Assembly: GCF_001434935.1 (NCBI RefSeq)
Contig: NZ_AZEG01000005.1
Coordinates: 1-64,000 of the forward strand
Direction: 5' to 3'
From: Liquorilactobacillus uvarum DSM 19971
Lineage (GTDB): Bacteria; Bacillota; Bacilli; Lactobacillales; Lactobacillaceae
Length of the DNA stretch: 64,000 nucleotides
The translations under genes and the position numbers were made by a program. The notes beneath the pieces were generated by a model. That model ran no database searches, had not been told where the DNA came from, and worked only from the letters and a program-made list of their open reading frames with translations. This document shows positions 53,401 through 61,317 of this stretch, piece by piece (within the stretch, counting starts at the first letter, position 1; every line of letters starts with the position of its first letter).

Positions 53401-54882
53401 CGTAAACAATGATTGGGGCTTTTTGCTCAAGACAGATAAAGGCGAGTCATACCCCATCGAGATGACCGGTTCTTCACCGTTTTGAGCCATCGGAATAATT
53501 GCATCGCGGATAACATCTTCTGTATAGCCATGGCGACGCCATAACGTTCGTAGAGCGTTAGATGATATATTTTCATCTACATCTGCCTCTGAAAGATCTT
53601 CAAGCTTTAACTGTTCTTTTTCTAACCATTTTTCATAAGGATGTTGGTTCGCATAATGAGACTTGATCTCTTCTGTTCGATAAAACTTTCCTTCAGAAGT
53701 ATCAACTAAAATCATATCTGCAGGACCAAGAATTCCCTTTTCGATAATATTTTCCGGCTCTACATCATACACACCAGATTCAGAAGCAACAATTAAAAAG
53801 TTGCCTTTTATAAGATTATATCTTGAAGGCCGCAGACCATTTCGGTCTAACATAGCTCCTACTTGGATTCCATCAGTAAAACATAGTGCCGCAGGTCCAT
53901 CCCATGGAGCCACAAAACTAGAATTATACTCATCAAAAGCTGTTTGTTTAGCAGATAAATGAGCATCCTTGCCCCATGCCTCAGGAACCATCATTAGAAG
54001 TATTTGAGGTATATCACGCCCATTTCTGTAAAGATATTCCATACAATTTTCTAATTTTGCAGAATCCGAGTCGTCTTCATTATAAATTTCGATGTTATGA
54101 CTAACCATCCAGTTTTCTGCACGTTTTAATGTATTGATTTCACCATTGTGTGCAATGAATCTAAATGGTTGTGCCCGCTCCCAGCTTGGAAATGTATTAG
54201 TCGAAAAACGCGAATGTATCAAAGCAATTGCAGATTTCATTTTAGGATCATGCAAATCAGGATAAAATTCCCCTACTTGATATGCATGCAGCATTCCTTT
54301 GTAACATACTGTCCGACTCGAAAAACTGACAATAGCGAACTCATCGGATGAAAAAGTCTTCTCTAAATGACGTCTTAAATAATACAAAGCATCTTCAAAT
54401 GGCCTTCCCGCCTCTATGTCAGCAGGTTTCCCTACGATTACTTGGACAAATCCCGGCATGGCTTTTTGAGCTGTAGGACCGCAACTTTCATAAACATACG
54501 GAACATTTCGTGAACCAATAACTGGAAAACCATACCGCGAAATTTCATCATTCACTGAACTTAACATTGCATCTTTTTCATGTTTTTCTTGTGGCAAAAA
54601 AAACATTCCAACAGCATATTCACCCAACGCCGGTAACTTAAGTGCATTTTTTTCAGCATACGTTCTAAAAAAAGCATCTGGCATCGCAAGTAAAATACCT
54701 GCTCCATCACCAGTGTCTGGCTCCGCACCAGTTCCCCCACGGTGATTCATTCTTTTTAACATAATTAAGGCACGCTCAACTAGCTCATGACTAGTTTTGC
54801 CGTCAACTTGCGTAATAAAGCCCATTCCGCAAGCATCATGTTCAAAGGTCGGGGTATACATTGTTTTGCTTTTTTCAATCAT
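50413..54882 (-). CDS. gltB: Glutamate synthase large subunit
   Basis: Makes two glutamates from glutamine and 2-oxoglutarate. 1489 residues in order: an N-terminal propeptide, the Ntn glutaminase domain starting at Cys18 in FEHDACGMGFI, a central domain, the FMN synthase domain with SGEGGENRLRF, GGQLPGNKNFPWVAEIRGSV and the 3Fe-4S motif CIMMRVCSKNTCPTGIAT, and the C-terminal beta-helix (GEAYFNGRAGERFCVRNSGA). Cleavage before Cys18 is expected. A full GOGAT is present in only part of the lactobacilli and suggests ammonium assimilation. No gltC-like LysR gene is adjacent. AAGGTGGG precedes the ATG. Confidence 0.97.
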   Translation of the reverse strand: MIEKSKTMYTPTFEHDACGMGFITQVDGKTSHELVERALIMLKRMNHRGGTGAEPDTGDGAGILLAMPDAFFRTYAEKNALKLPALGEYAVGMFFLPQEKHEKDAMLSSVNDEISRYGFPVIGSRNVPYVYESCGPTAQKAMPGFVQVIVGKPADIEAGRPFEDALYYLRRHLEKTFSSDEFAIVSFSSRTVCYKGMLHAYQVGEFYPDLHDPKMKSAIALIHSRFSTNTFPSWERAQPFRFIAHNGEINTLKRAENWMVSHNIEIYNEDDSDSAKLENCMEYLYRNGRDIPQILLMMVPEAWGKDAHLSAKQTAFDEYNSSFVAPWDGPAALCFTDGIQVGAMLDRNGLRPSRYNLIKGNFLIVASESGVYDVEPENIIEKGILGPADMILVDTSEGKFYRTEEIKSHYANQHPYEKWLEKEQLKLEDLSEADVDENISSNALRTLWRRHGYTEDVIRDAIIPMAQNGEEPVISMGYDSPLSVLSKKPQSLFTYFKQQFAQVTNPPIDAIREKLVIGTEMFLGSDGDITSDSPLNAKKIKVDSPILSSADYERLRHLNGKNGFKVAEVSMCYDKVQRPNRLEQALDDMFKDAETKIDSGANLIILTDRGATREKLIIPVLLAVSGLNNYLVRKGKRELASIIVDTGEACEIHHYATLLGYGASAIHPYGAYATLIAYDLGNKLENYRKASEKGIVKIMSRMGISTIIGYQGAQLFEAVGLSQSVVDEYFTGTESRIGGLSLDQIEAEYLARYDKAFGSKAVEDLPSGGSFKFRHEGEHHLYNPLTMYKFQHAVRTGDYEVYKEYVSEMHEEELATPTTLRSLWEIKKQNNKIPLSEVEPVSQIVKRFKAGAMSFGSLSKEAHECIAEAMNELGAKSNSGEGGENRLRFKKQADGRNLNSKIKQVASGRFGVNAEYLMSAEEIQIKVAQGAKPGEGGQLPGNKNFPWVAEIRGSVPGVRLISPPPHHDIYSIEDLKQLIYDLKQVNPFAKITVKLVSSTGVGTIAVGVVKSGADKVVISGYDGGTGAAPRNSVRDAGLPWEMGLAEAHQTLALNNLRQRTTLETDGKLMTGRDVLIATMLGAEEYSFASLVLVSIGCIMMRVCSKNTCPTGIATQNPGLRNFFIGKPEHVKNCMKFIAEDLREEMAELGYRTIDELVGHTENLRPRFIAKGKAKSLDFSRILGTPLGIERKSVNPFLPKYQWPDLNDFAETAIANKQDVVIKSKINNRMRTVGARMGGWIAQRFGNDTLPAGHLKYEYTGVAGQSFGAFITQGLELELTGEANDYVGKGLSGGRLIVRSPKKAQELYSNAPIVGNVACFGATGGEAYFNGRAGERFCVRNSGARVVAEGIGDHGCEYMTDGIALILGSIGRNFGAGMSGGVAYIYDPAGSFKQKCNFEMVELFKLNEKGDDSVVLEMLKKHVKYTGSRKAKYILDNWNSEQDNFVKVYPKEYRHVNEIMARFANQGVAADQLEQKAFDTVVGTQPTMMK

Positions 54883-55076
54883 TATAAATTCCCACCTTAA
54901 TCTAACAAGTCAGTTCCAACAGACATTAGTTTCATTACTTAGAAAAATTACTACTTTTACTTTTTAAAAATCTAATGTTCTTCTCATTTTAATTAGAAAA
55001 ACAAAAAAAAACAAGTACAATCTGACAATTGTTTGTAAATAAAGAAAAAACCTTTTCTTTAATTTATTATATTACG
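54883..55076. other. gltB upstream region
   Basis: Gene-free. It contains the candidate promoter at 54992-55020 and, just upstream of its -35, CTGACAATTGTTTG with a short palindrome. No GltC-type T-N11-A site could be picked out by eye. Confidence 0.3.
54992..55020 (-). promoter_or_regulatory. Candidate gltB promoter
   Basis: Minus strand: TTGTAC, 17-base spacer, TCTAAT. The leader would be about 105 bases. Confidence 0.4.
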
Positions 55077-55113
55077 TCAAAAAAAGAGTATAACCATTTT
55101 TGGTAACACTCTT
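55077..55113 (-). terminator. Terminator downstream of the PepSY lipoprotein gene
   Basis: AAGAGT / ACTCTT outer stem (55084-55089 with 55108-55113) and ACCA / TGGT inner stem with a small internal loop; T7 follows on the minus strand. It is about 180 bases past the lipoprotein stop and isolates gltB. Confidence 0.65.
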
Positions 55114-55290
55114 GTAAAACTAATACACTAAATTAATTGTCCTAAAAACAAACCTAGTTGACTACCATTCGCTAAAAATTCGAAACAAGCAGTCATTTTT
55201 GTCCATACACACCAGCTTTTTTATAAACTGCAGTTTTCAGTTAGCGTTTGCATGTATTGAACAAAAAATAAATCGCTGGAAAATAGCGGC

Positions 55291-55884
55291 TTAATCATCT
55301 GTTTCTTTTTCCAAAACTTTACCCGTTTGCGCATTTACCTTAACCTCGACCTGCTTACTGCCATTCTTTACCTGAACTTCCCAATATGTGGTGTCCATAT
55401 CTTTGTCCAACGTCCATTCCGATGCATTTCCTGAACCTGCCGCTTTCTCAGCTATGTCGGCTGCTTCTTTCACAGAAATCAACTTATCCAGGTTCAACTT
55501 ATCTTCATTGCGTTTGGTTCCGTTTTTCTCATCATTATCAAGTTGTTCCTGCTTCTTTTGGCTGACGGCCTTACTGCTAGCATCAACTCTAAGTGAATAT
55601 TCATTATTATCATCCACACCTTCAACCTCATAATAATATTTACCAAATGTTGAATCCAGCTCGATTGAAGTGATATCTGTGTCAGGATATGCCTTTTGAT
55701 AAATTTCAATTACTTGATTAGCAGAAACCTTGACCTTATCATCTAAAACATTTTTTTGATTCGTCTTTGAACTTGTAATCTCCGAGCTGCTGCTAGATGA
55801 AGCGGCATCTTGATTATTTGAAGAACACCCCGCCAGTAGTCCCAAAAAGCTCACACCCAGAATTAGAACGTGTAGTTTCTTCAA
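55291..55884 (-). CDS. PepSY-domain lipoprotein
   Basis: 197 residues from the TTG at 55884, 6 bases after AAAGGAGG; upstream in-frame starts lack a ribosome site. The N-terminus is a lipoprotein signal (KKLHVLILGVSFLGLLAGC, lipobox LAGC), followed by a Ser-rich spacer and two PepSY-like units: about 45-105 (VIEIYQKAYPDTDITSIEL, YYYEVEGVDDNNEYSLRVD) and 128-195 (ISVKEAADIAEKAAG, YWEVQVKNGSKQVEVKVN). Surface-anchored. PepSY domains are linked to inhibition or binding of extracellular proteases, but the function here is unknown. Single-gene unit. Confidence 0.85.
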   Translation of the reverse strand: MKKLHVLILGVSFLGLLAGCSSNNQDAASSSSSSEITSSKTNQKNVLDDKVKVSANQVIEIYQKAYPDTDITSIELDSTFGKYYYEVEGVDDNNEYSLRVDASSKAVSQKKQEQLDNDEKNGTKRNEDKLNLDKLISVKEAADIAEKAAGSGNASEWTLDKDMDTTYWEVQVKNGSKQVEVKVNAQTGKVLEKETDD

Positions 55885-56054
55885 AGTAACTCCTCCTTTT
55901 GATAACAAAGCTTTACGAATCGAATCAACTATTCCTTACCAATGTTAGTTTAACTTGAATCCGCACTCAGTGTCTATGAATATGCAACTTCGTTGTCATT
56001 CAAAAAAGTATCTGCATCGCGTATAATAAAGAAAAAATAAGGAGTCTTTTTATA

Positions 56055-56912
56055 TTGAATACACATTTATTAAAAGGTGACACAGTTGCCTTAATTGCAA
56101 GTTCTGATCCGCTTTCGCCCTCCGACAAGATAGTTGTTGATTCTCTAGTAAATATTCTTAATTCGTGGGGATTAATTACAGAGATCAGCCCGCTAATCTA
56201 TGAAAATGATCTTGGTAATTTTATTCAAAAAGCTGTTGTTATCAATCACCATTTTGCTAACAAAAAAATCAAAGCAATCTTTGACATCAGCGGTGGTAAC
56301 ATGTCGAACAGTCTTCTACCATACCTCGACTACTCCCTGATTAAAAAAAATCCCAAATTATTCTTTGGTTATAGCGATCTAACTGCTATATTAAACGCGA
56401 TCGTAACCTGCTCTGATCTTCAAGTAGAATTATTTCAATTAAAAACAATCGTTTGGGATAAAACCGGGAAACAAAAAGAACTTCTTTACAATCTTCTTTT
56501 TAAAGAATCAAATGATCTTTATTCTTTCGATTACTCCTTTGTCCAAGGCCATGCTATGTCAGGGATTGTAGTCGGTGGAAATATTCGCTGCTTTTTAAAA
56601 CTTGCAGGTACTAGATATCTTCCAAATTTAAAAAATAAAATTCTTTTTTTAGAAAGCTACGGTGCGGAAAGAAATTTATTGTTTTCAAATTTCCATCAAT
56701 TATCACAGCTCTCCGGCTTTTCAGATCTGGCGGGAATTATTTTAGGAACCTTTACGCAATACGAACAGAATAAGCCGGCAGAAAATACCGCACACCTTTT
56801 TCTGCATTCTCTACCGCACTATAGTAAGCCCTTAATGAAAACCAACCAGATTGGGCATTCAAAAACATCAAAATGTCTGTTCCTTGGTTCGTCGATGAAT
56901 TTGACACAGTAG
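56055..56912 (+). CDS. Peptidase S66 LD-carboxypeptidase-like (MccF family)
   Basis: 285 residues from a TTG, AAGGAG 10 bases upstream. GDTVALIASSDPLS at the start, AIFDISGGNMSNSLLPYLDYSL-type loop, then FFGYSDLTAIL carrying the nucleophile Ser, GIVVGGNIRCFLKLAGT, ILFLESYGAERN and a C-terminal QIGHSKTSK with the probable His. Members cleave L,D-tetrapeptides in peptidoglycan recycling or inactivate microcin C. It is shorter than the usual 300-340, especially at the N-terminus and tail, and has a diverged end. No signal peptide, so cytoplasmic action is expected. Confidence 0.8.
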   Translation: MNTHLLKGDTVALIASSDPLSPSDKIVVDSLVNILNSWGLITEISPLIYENDLGNFIQKAVVINHHFANKKIKAIFDISGGNMSNSLLPYLDYSLIKKNPKLFFGYSDLTAILNAIVTCSDLQVELFQLKTIVWDKTGKQKELLYNLLFKESNDLYSFDYSFVQGHAMSGIVVGGNIRCFLKLAGTRYLPNLKNKILFLESYGAERNLLFSNFHQLSQLSGFSDLAGIILGTFTQYEQNKPAENTAHLFLHSLPHYSKPLMKTNQIGHSKTSKCLFLGSSMNLTQ

Positions 56913-57054
56913 AACTAAACATTCTGGCTTTGTTTTAAACACATAAAGTTTGATTTGAGTTCCAATAAACATATGCAAGCAGCTTACCGACAATATTTCC
57001 ACTAAATTGCCACGCTCTCGTGCTTTGTTACTAGACAAAGTGACTGTTAACTCT

Positions 57055-57077
57055 TATTTCCCAGGAAATATTTTTTT
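57055..57077 (+). terminator. Weak terminator after the S66 peptidase gene
   Basis: TATTTC / GAAATA with a 4-base loop, followed by T7. The stem is short and AT-rich, about 140 bases past the stop. Confidence 0.35.
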
Positions 57078-57094
57078 AATTTCAGCCTCTCAGC

Positions 57095-57700
57095 TTAAAT
57101 TGTGTTCCCCACATTAGCAATTTCGAACTGAAGCAGAGCAGCCTTGCGTTCTGATCCACCAGCATATCCACCAAACTTGCCATTTGCCCTGATAACTCGG
57201 TGGCAAGGGATAACGACTGCAAGTTTGTTTGCTCCATTTGCATTTCCAACTGCTCTAACTAATTTGATATTCCCTAACTCAGCTGCTACTTCCTGATAAG
57301 ATAATGTTCTTCCGACTGGAATTGACTCTAAGATAGTCCATACTTTCTTTTGAAAAGCGGTGCCTTCTTTAAAAAGAGGCAACGAAAAGCTTGTCCTTTG
57401 TCTTGAAAAATACTCCTGCAACTGCTTTTGTGTTTCCAAAGCTACGTTTGAACTCCCTAAAGCAACTGTCACAGTCAAATGTTGAATCAGCTTTTTGATT
57501 TCCTTATCTAGCCCTCTTTTATCCACAAACTCCAATAAATATAAATAGCGTTCATCAGACAAACTGAGCATTTTGCCTAAAGGTGTAGGGAACACATTAA
57601 GCTTAAGCTCATTACTATGCTCCTGCATCGGAACCTTGTTTATTCCTTTCCAAATCACATTCAATATTTCTGCAGTGTTATCATCCTCAAATTGCCGCAT
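57095..57700 (-). CDS. ogt: Methylated-DNA-protein-cysteine methyltransferase
   Basis: Repairs O6-alkylguanine by transferring the alkyl group to its own Cys. 201 residues from the ATG at 57700 (AAGGAG 8 bases upstream; in-frame starts further up overlap no ribosome site). The N-terminal half is ribonuclease-like; the C-terminal half has FQKKVWTILESIPVGRTLSYQEVA, the asparagine hinge GNANGANKLAVV, and the active-site IPCHRVI followed by GKFGGYAGG. An N-terminal extension of about 40 residues beyond the simplest Ogt proteins has no Ada zinc motif. Stand-alone gene. Confidence 0.92.
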   Translation of the reverse strand: MRQFEDDNTAEILNVIWKGINKVPMQEHSNELKLNVFPTPLGKMLSLSDERYLYLLEFVDKRGLDKEIKKLIQHLTVTVALGSSNVALETQKQLQEYFSRQRTSFSLPLFKEGTAFQKKVWTILESIPVGRTLSYQEVAAELGNIKLVRAVGNANGANKLAVVIPCHRVIRANGKFGGYAGGSERKAALLQFEIANVGNTI

Positions 57701-57861
57701 CAGCTTTTCTCCTTGCATCTTTTTCACATTAATATTATTTTACTTTGCCCAAATTAATAATTAATTATGTAAAAAGAGATGAAGCTTAGACTGAATCTCC
57801 ACTTCATCACTTAAAGCATATTTGAAATTATTTCTGCTAATTCCCTTTGCAAATAAAATCT

Positions 57862-59019
57862 TCAGCTATTAGTTACTGTACTTCTTAAAATAGCGGCAGC
57901 ATTCCCCGCAATGGGCATCTGTTCTGATGGCAGAACATGAACTTGACCTCCATGGCTCAATGACAGCATCGCCAAATCATTGTAAACATTGTTGTCACGA
58001 CTCAATACCGATGTTGTATCAATTTGCAACTGATCTGAAATGCGACCTGGGAAACTTGCACCGCTGCGCACAAAGAGCATTTCGATTTGTCCCGCAACTG
58101 CCGCTTCCATCAGAGCACCTAAATCGGTTACAGTTCTTTTAGAACCGGCGGCTTGCTCATATTTATGCTCAAAAGTTTCCATTTCTGCTTTTTCCAATTG
58201 TCCCGTTATTTTAGTTGCTAATGTTTGTAAGTCAGTCATCGGTTCCTTTAAATTGGCTACCTGTGCAATCTGCACATCTTTATTTAAATAAGTGTTTTGA
58301 GAAAGTTTTCGGAAATTTCCTTGATTCTTTGCATCCGTAACGAGAATTAAAGAACGATGATCCTGATTAGAGAAGTTTTTAAACAGATACTCGTCGACTA
58401 TCATAAAGAAATTACGCCGATCTGCATTTTCAGCCGTGTCTAAAGAGCCAGTCCCACTGTACTGTGTGCCGCCATTATCGCCGCCCGTTGATCGCTGCCA
58501 GTGACCACGACTGCCTAATTCAGAACCCAAAGCGTCTTGCAGAGTTTGAGGAGCATCATCTGGAAGTTTGACAAGCTCAGGTTTATTGTCGACAACTCGA
58601 GCTAAACGGAACATATCCCTCCCTAATAACAAAATATCGTATGAAAAATTCAGTTCACGCGCTGCAATCAAGGGTAAAATCTCAGGTTTATCTGAAATGC
58701 TTACCTTGCTTGGAAGCGACCTTGCCACTTTAAAAGACCGACTGCCGGTTGGCCCCACATATATAACTAAACCGCGTGCATCAGCATTGCCTAAAGGATC
58801 GTGCTCAAATTTATCGAATTCACGTGCATATAAAGACCAATCACTTGCAGTATAGTTATGTGTTAATTCATGTTTTGCTTTAGTGATCAAGCTATTGAGC
58901 TGAGTACGATCAGCCGAAACATCATGAAGTGACGAACTAAGCGGCATAAAAAGTGAGATAAATGGACCAGGACTATTTTTTAATGTCAAAACTTCTCTGA
59001 ATTCTTCAGTAAGCGCCAT
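57862..59019 (-). CDS. Bacterial archaeo-eukaryotic release-factor family (baeRF) protein
   Basis: 385 residues from the ATG at 59019, 8 bases after GGAGG (a longer frame reaches 59088 without a ribosome site). LKNSPGPFISLFMPL at the N-terminus, YDILLLGRDMFRLARV and RRNFFMIVDEYLFKNF in the middle, and a C-terminal pelota/L7Ae-like portion with VTDLGALMEAAVAGQIEMLFVRSG fit the baeRF group, related to eRF1/Dom34. A glycine-rich loop around residues 185-200 (STGGDNGGTQYSG) occupies the place of the eRF1 GGQ loop. Likely acts on stalled or hibernating ribosomes, though no member is well characterised. No partner gene is adjacent. Confidence 0.7.
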   Translation of the reverse strand: MALTEEFREVLTLKNSPGPFISLFMPLSSSLHDVSADRTQLNSLITKAKHELTHNYTASDWSLYAREFDKFEHDPLGNADARGLVIYVGPTGSRSFKVARSLPSKVSISDKPEILPLIAARELNFSYDILLLGRDMFRLARVVDNKPELVKLPDDAPQTLQDALGSELGSRGHWQRSTGGDNGGTQYSGTGSLDTAENADRRNFFMIVDEYLFKNFSNQDHRSLILVTDAKNQGNFRKLSQNTYLNKDVQIAQVANLKEPMTDLQTLATKITGQLEKAEMETFEHKYEQAAGSKRTVTDLGALMEAAVAGQIEMLFVRSGASFPGRISDQLQIDTTSVLSRDNNVYNDLAMLSLSHGGQVHVLPSEQMPIAGNAAAILRSTVTNS

Positions 59020-59253
59020 AGTGAATCCCTCCAATATTAAAGTAACTCCAACCATTGACAGATAAATACCCTGTGTTAATGCTAACACATTAGAAAAATT
59101 GCTTCATCTAAAACGCTTACTGGCAAAAAATATTTTTTTAGAACACAAAAAGACTGTGAAAAAGAATAAATCACTTAGACAGCCATCCGATGCCTTCGAC
59201 AGCGTGACACATTATTCCTTACTTCAGTCTCTTGACTATGCTGAATCCACTTA

Positions 59254-60213
59254 TTATTTGCCTTTAATATAATTTTGTCCGTCAGCGGCAGGTGCAACTG
59301 CTTTGCCTAAAAATACGACCAAAACGACGATTGTAATTGCATAAGGTGCAATTTGAAACCATACAGAGTCCACATGTGACAAAATAGGTATATAACCTCC
59401 GATAATTGGTAAACTTTGCGCTAAGCCGAAAAAGACCGCCGCCCCAGTTGCTCCCATTGGATTCCATTTGCCAAAAATCATCGCTGCTAATGCCATAAAT
59501 CCCTGACCTGAAATCGTACTAGCTGAGAAATTCAGTGTAATCGATTGTGCCATAACAGCCCCGCCAATTCCGCCTAGAGCACCCGAAATCAAGACCCCCA
59601 TATAACGATACTTTGCCACATTTATTCCCAGTGTATCTGCCGCTGTAGGGTTCTCACCTACAGAACGGAGCCGTAAGCCAATATTTGTCCGATACAGAAA
59701 AAACCAACTTGCTCCACCAACGAGTATTGCTAAATAGGCAATTAACGATGTTCTAGTAAATAAAATCTTTCCTAGAAGTGGAATGTTTGTAAGCCCTGGA
59801 AAAGTAAAGTTACCCATGCTCTGATCAATCACGGGTGTCTGGCCTTTGCCATTATAAAAAATACGTGTCAAAAACACACATAAAGCTGGTGCCATTAGAT
59901 TCAAAACTGTCCCACTGATAATGTGATCTGCGCGATAAGTAACTGTAGCAACAGCGTGCAAAAGCGAAAAAAGAAGCCCGAAAATCCCCCCGACTAAAAG
60001 CGACAACCATGGGGTACCAGCCCCAAAAACGTTTCCGAAGGATAGGTTAAAAACCGTGCTGGAAAAGGCACCCACAATCATCATACCTTCAAGACCAACA
60101 TTAACAACTCCGCTTCTTTCAGAGAAGGTTCCACCTAAAGCTGTAAAGATAAGCGGAGCCGCATAGATTAAGGTTGTTGAAAAAACCGTCATTAAAATTG
60201 TCGATAGACTCAT
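59254..60213 (-). CDS. nupQ: Nucleoside ABC transporter permease NupQ
   Basis: 319 residues, about eight to ten hydrophobic helices, BPD_transp_2 family. GTFSERSGVVNVGLEGMMIVGAF-type N-terminal segment, RTNIGLRLRSVGENPTAADTLGIN (the EAA-like loop contacting the ATPase) and SGQGFMALAAMIFGKWNP are typical of the YufQ/NupQ permease. Its ATG overlaps the NupP stop by 4 bases. It forms the inner-membrane pore with NupP. The last gene of the operon; no clear terminator follows in the 59089-59253 gap. Confidence 0.9.
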   Translation of the reverse strand: MSLSTILMTVFSTTLIYAAPLIFTALGGTFSERSGVVNVGLEGMMIVGAFSSTVFNLSFGNVFGAGTPWLSLLVGGIFGLLFSLLHAVATVTYRADHIISGTVLNLMAPALCVFLTRIFYNGKGQTPVIDQSMGNFTFPGLTNIPLLGKILFTRTSLIAYLAILVGGASWFFLYRTNIGLRLRSVGENPTAADTLGINVAKYRYMGVLISGALGGIGGAVMAQSITLNFSASTISGQGFMALAAMIFGKWNPMGATGAAVFFGLAQSLPIIGGYIPILSHVDSVWFQIAPYAITIVVLVVFLGKAVAPAADGQNYIKGK

Positions 60214-61295
60214 TTATCTGCACCTCCATTTGTTGTTTTACGTCTTCTTTTACCCCAGTTTCTAGCTAAGGCTACTTTGAAAATGTATTTAATACCAACA
60301 AAAAAGATAATAGAAGCAATGACAATATCAACAATTTCACTAGGCGTATTGGAATAAACCGAGATACTCAATCCACCGATCTGCAGAGCAGAAAATAACA
60401 AGGCCGCAAAAATAATTCCGATTGGATTTTCAGCTGCCAGTAAAGCAACCGCCATCCCATTGAAACCAACACTCGGAAGGTTATTAGAGACAGAAATATT
60501 CTGAAAATTACCTAACCCATCGATCGCACCGCCCACCCCGGCGAGCAAACCTGAGACTAGCATTGCAACCACAATCGTTCTTTTTACATTAATCCCAGCG
60601 TACAGTGACGCTGCTTCATTTAATCCAACAGATCGAACCTCAAATCCAGAACGTGTTTTATTGAAATATATCCAAATCACTACAACCATGATAAGTGCAA
60701 TAAAGAAACCCCAATTAAAAGTTGAGTTATTTGTAAGTTTCTGTAAGAACTCTGTATTCAAACTGGCTCTTTTTGCGATGTTGGGCGATGAATCACTTCC
60801 CTTACTAGCCAGCCAATTTTTAACAGCAAAATTAACAAAGTACAATGCAATATAATTTAACATAATTGTCGTAATAACCTCGCTGGTGCCAAAATAAGCT
60901 CTTAGAAAACCCGCGATAAAAGACCAAATTCCACCAAAAAAAGCTCCGCACATCAAGGAACCAACAATCAAAAACCACGTTGGTAAGTTAGAAAAACTTA
61001 ATGCGAAAACAATGGAACCAAACCACCCCATCAAATATTGTCCTGGACCACCAATATTAAAAAAACCTGCCTTGCTTGAAACTGCAAAACCCAAAGCTGT
61101 TAATATTAAAGGTGTCATATTGCGCAACGTTTCACCGATAGAATAAACGTCGCCCAATGAACCAATCAACAAGTTTTGATAATTTTGTATCGGGTCATAA
61201 CCAAATATCAACATCAATACTGCACCAATAATGAAACCAGCGGCAATTGAAATCAAAGGAACGGCTAACCCTTTCATCGACCTGCTATGTAGCAT
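60210..61295 (-). CDS. nupP: Nucleoside ABC transporter permease NupP
   Basis: 361 residues, multi-helix BPD_transp_2 permease. FGYDPIQNYQNLLIGSLG, ETLRNMTPLILTALGFAVSSKAGFFNIGGPGQYLMG, GTSEVITTIMLNYIAL and TRSGFEVRSVGLNEAASLYAGIN characterise the larger of the two permeases of the BmpA-type nucleoside importer. The ATG is 9 bases after GAGAGG. 22 bases downstream of NupO. A basic tail (KRRRKTTNG) ends the protein. Confidence 0.9.
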   Translation of the reverse strand: MLHSRSMKGLAVPLISIAAGFIIGAVLMLIFGYDPIQNYQNLLIGSLGDVYSIGETLRNMTPLILTALGFAVSSKAGFFNIGGPGQYLMGWFGSIVFALSFSNLPTWFLIVGSLMCGAFFGGIWSFIAGFLRAYFGTSEVITTIMLNYIALYFVNFAVKNWLASKGSDSSPNIAKRASLNTEFLQKLTNNSTFNWGFFIALIMVVVIWIYFNKTRSGFEVRSVGLNEAASLYAGINVKRTIVVAMLVSGLLAGVGGAIDGLGNFQNISVSNNLPSVGFNGMAVALLAAENPIGIIFAALLFSALQIGGLSISVYSNTPSEIVDIVIASIIFFVGIKYIFKVALARNWGKRRRKTTNGGADK

Positions 61296-61317
61296 CTTAA
61301 CTTACCTCTCCCATCTC

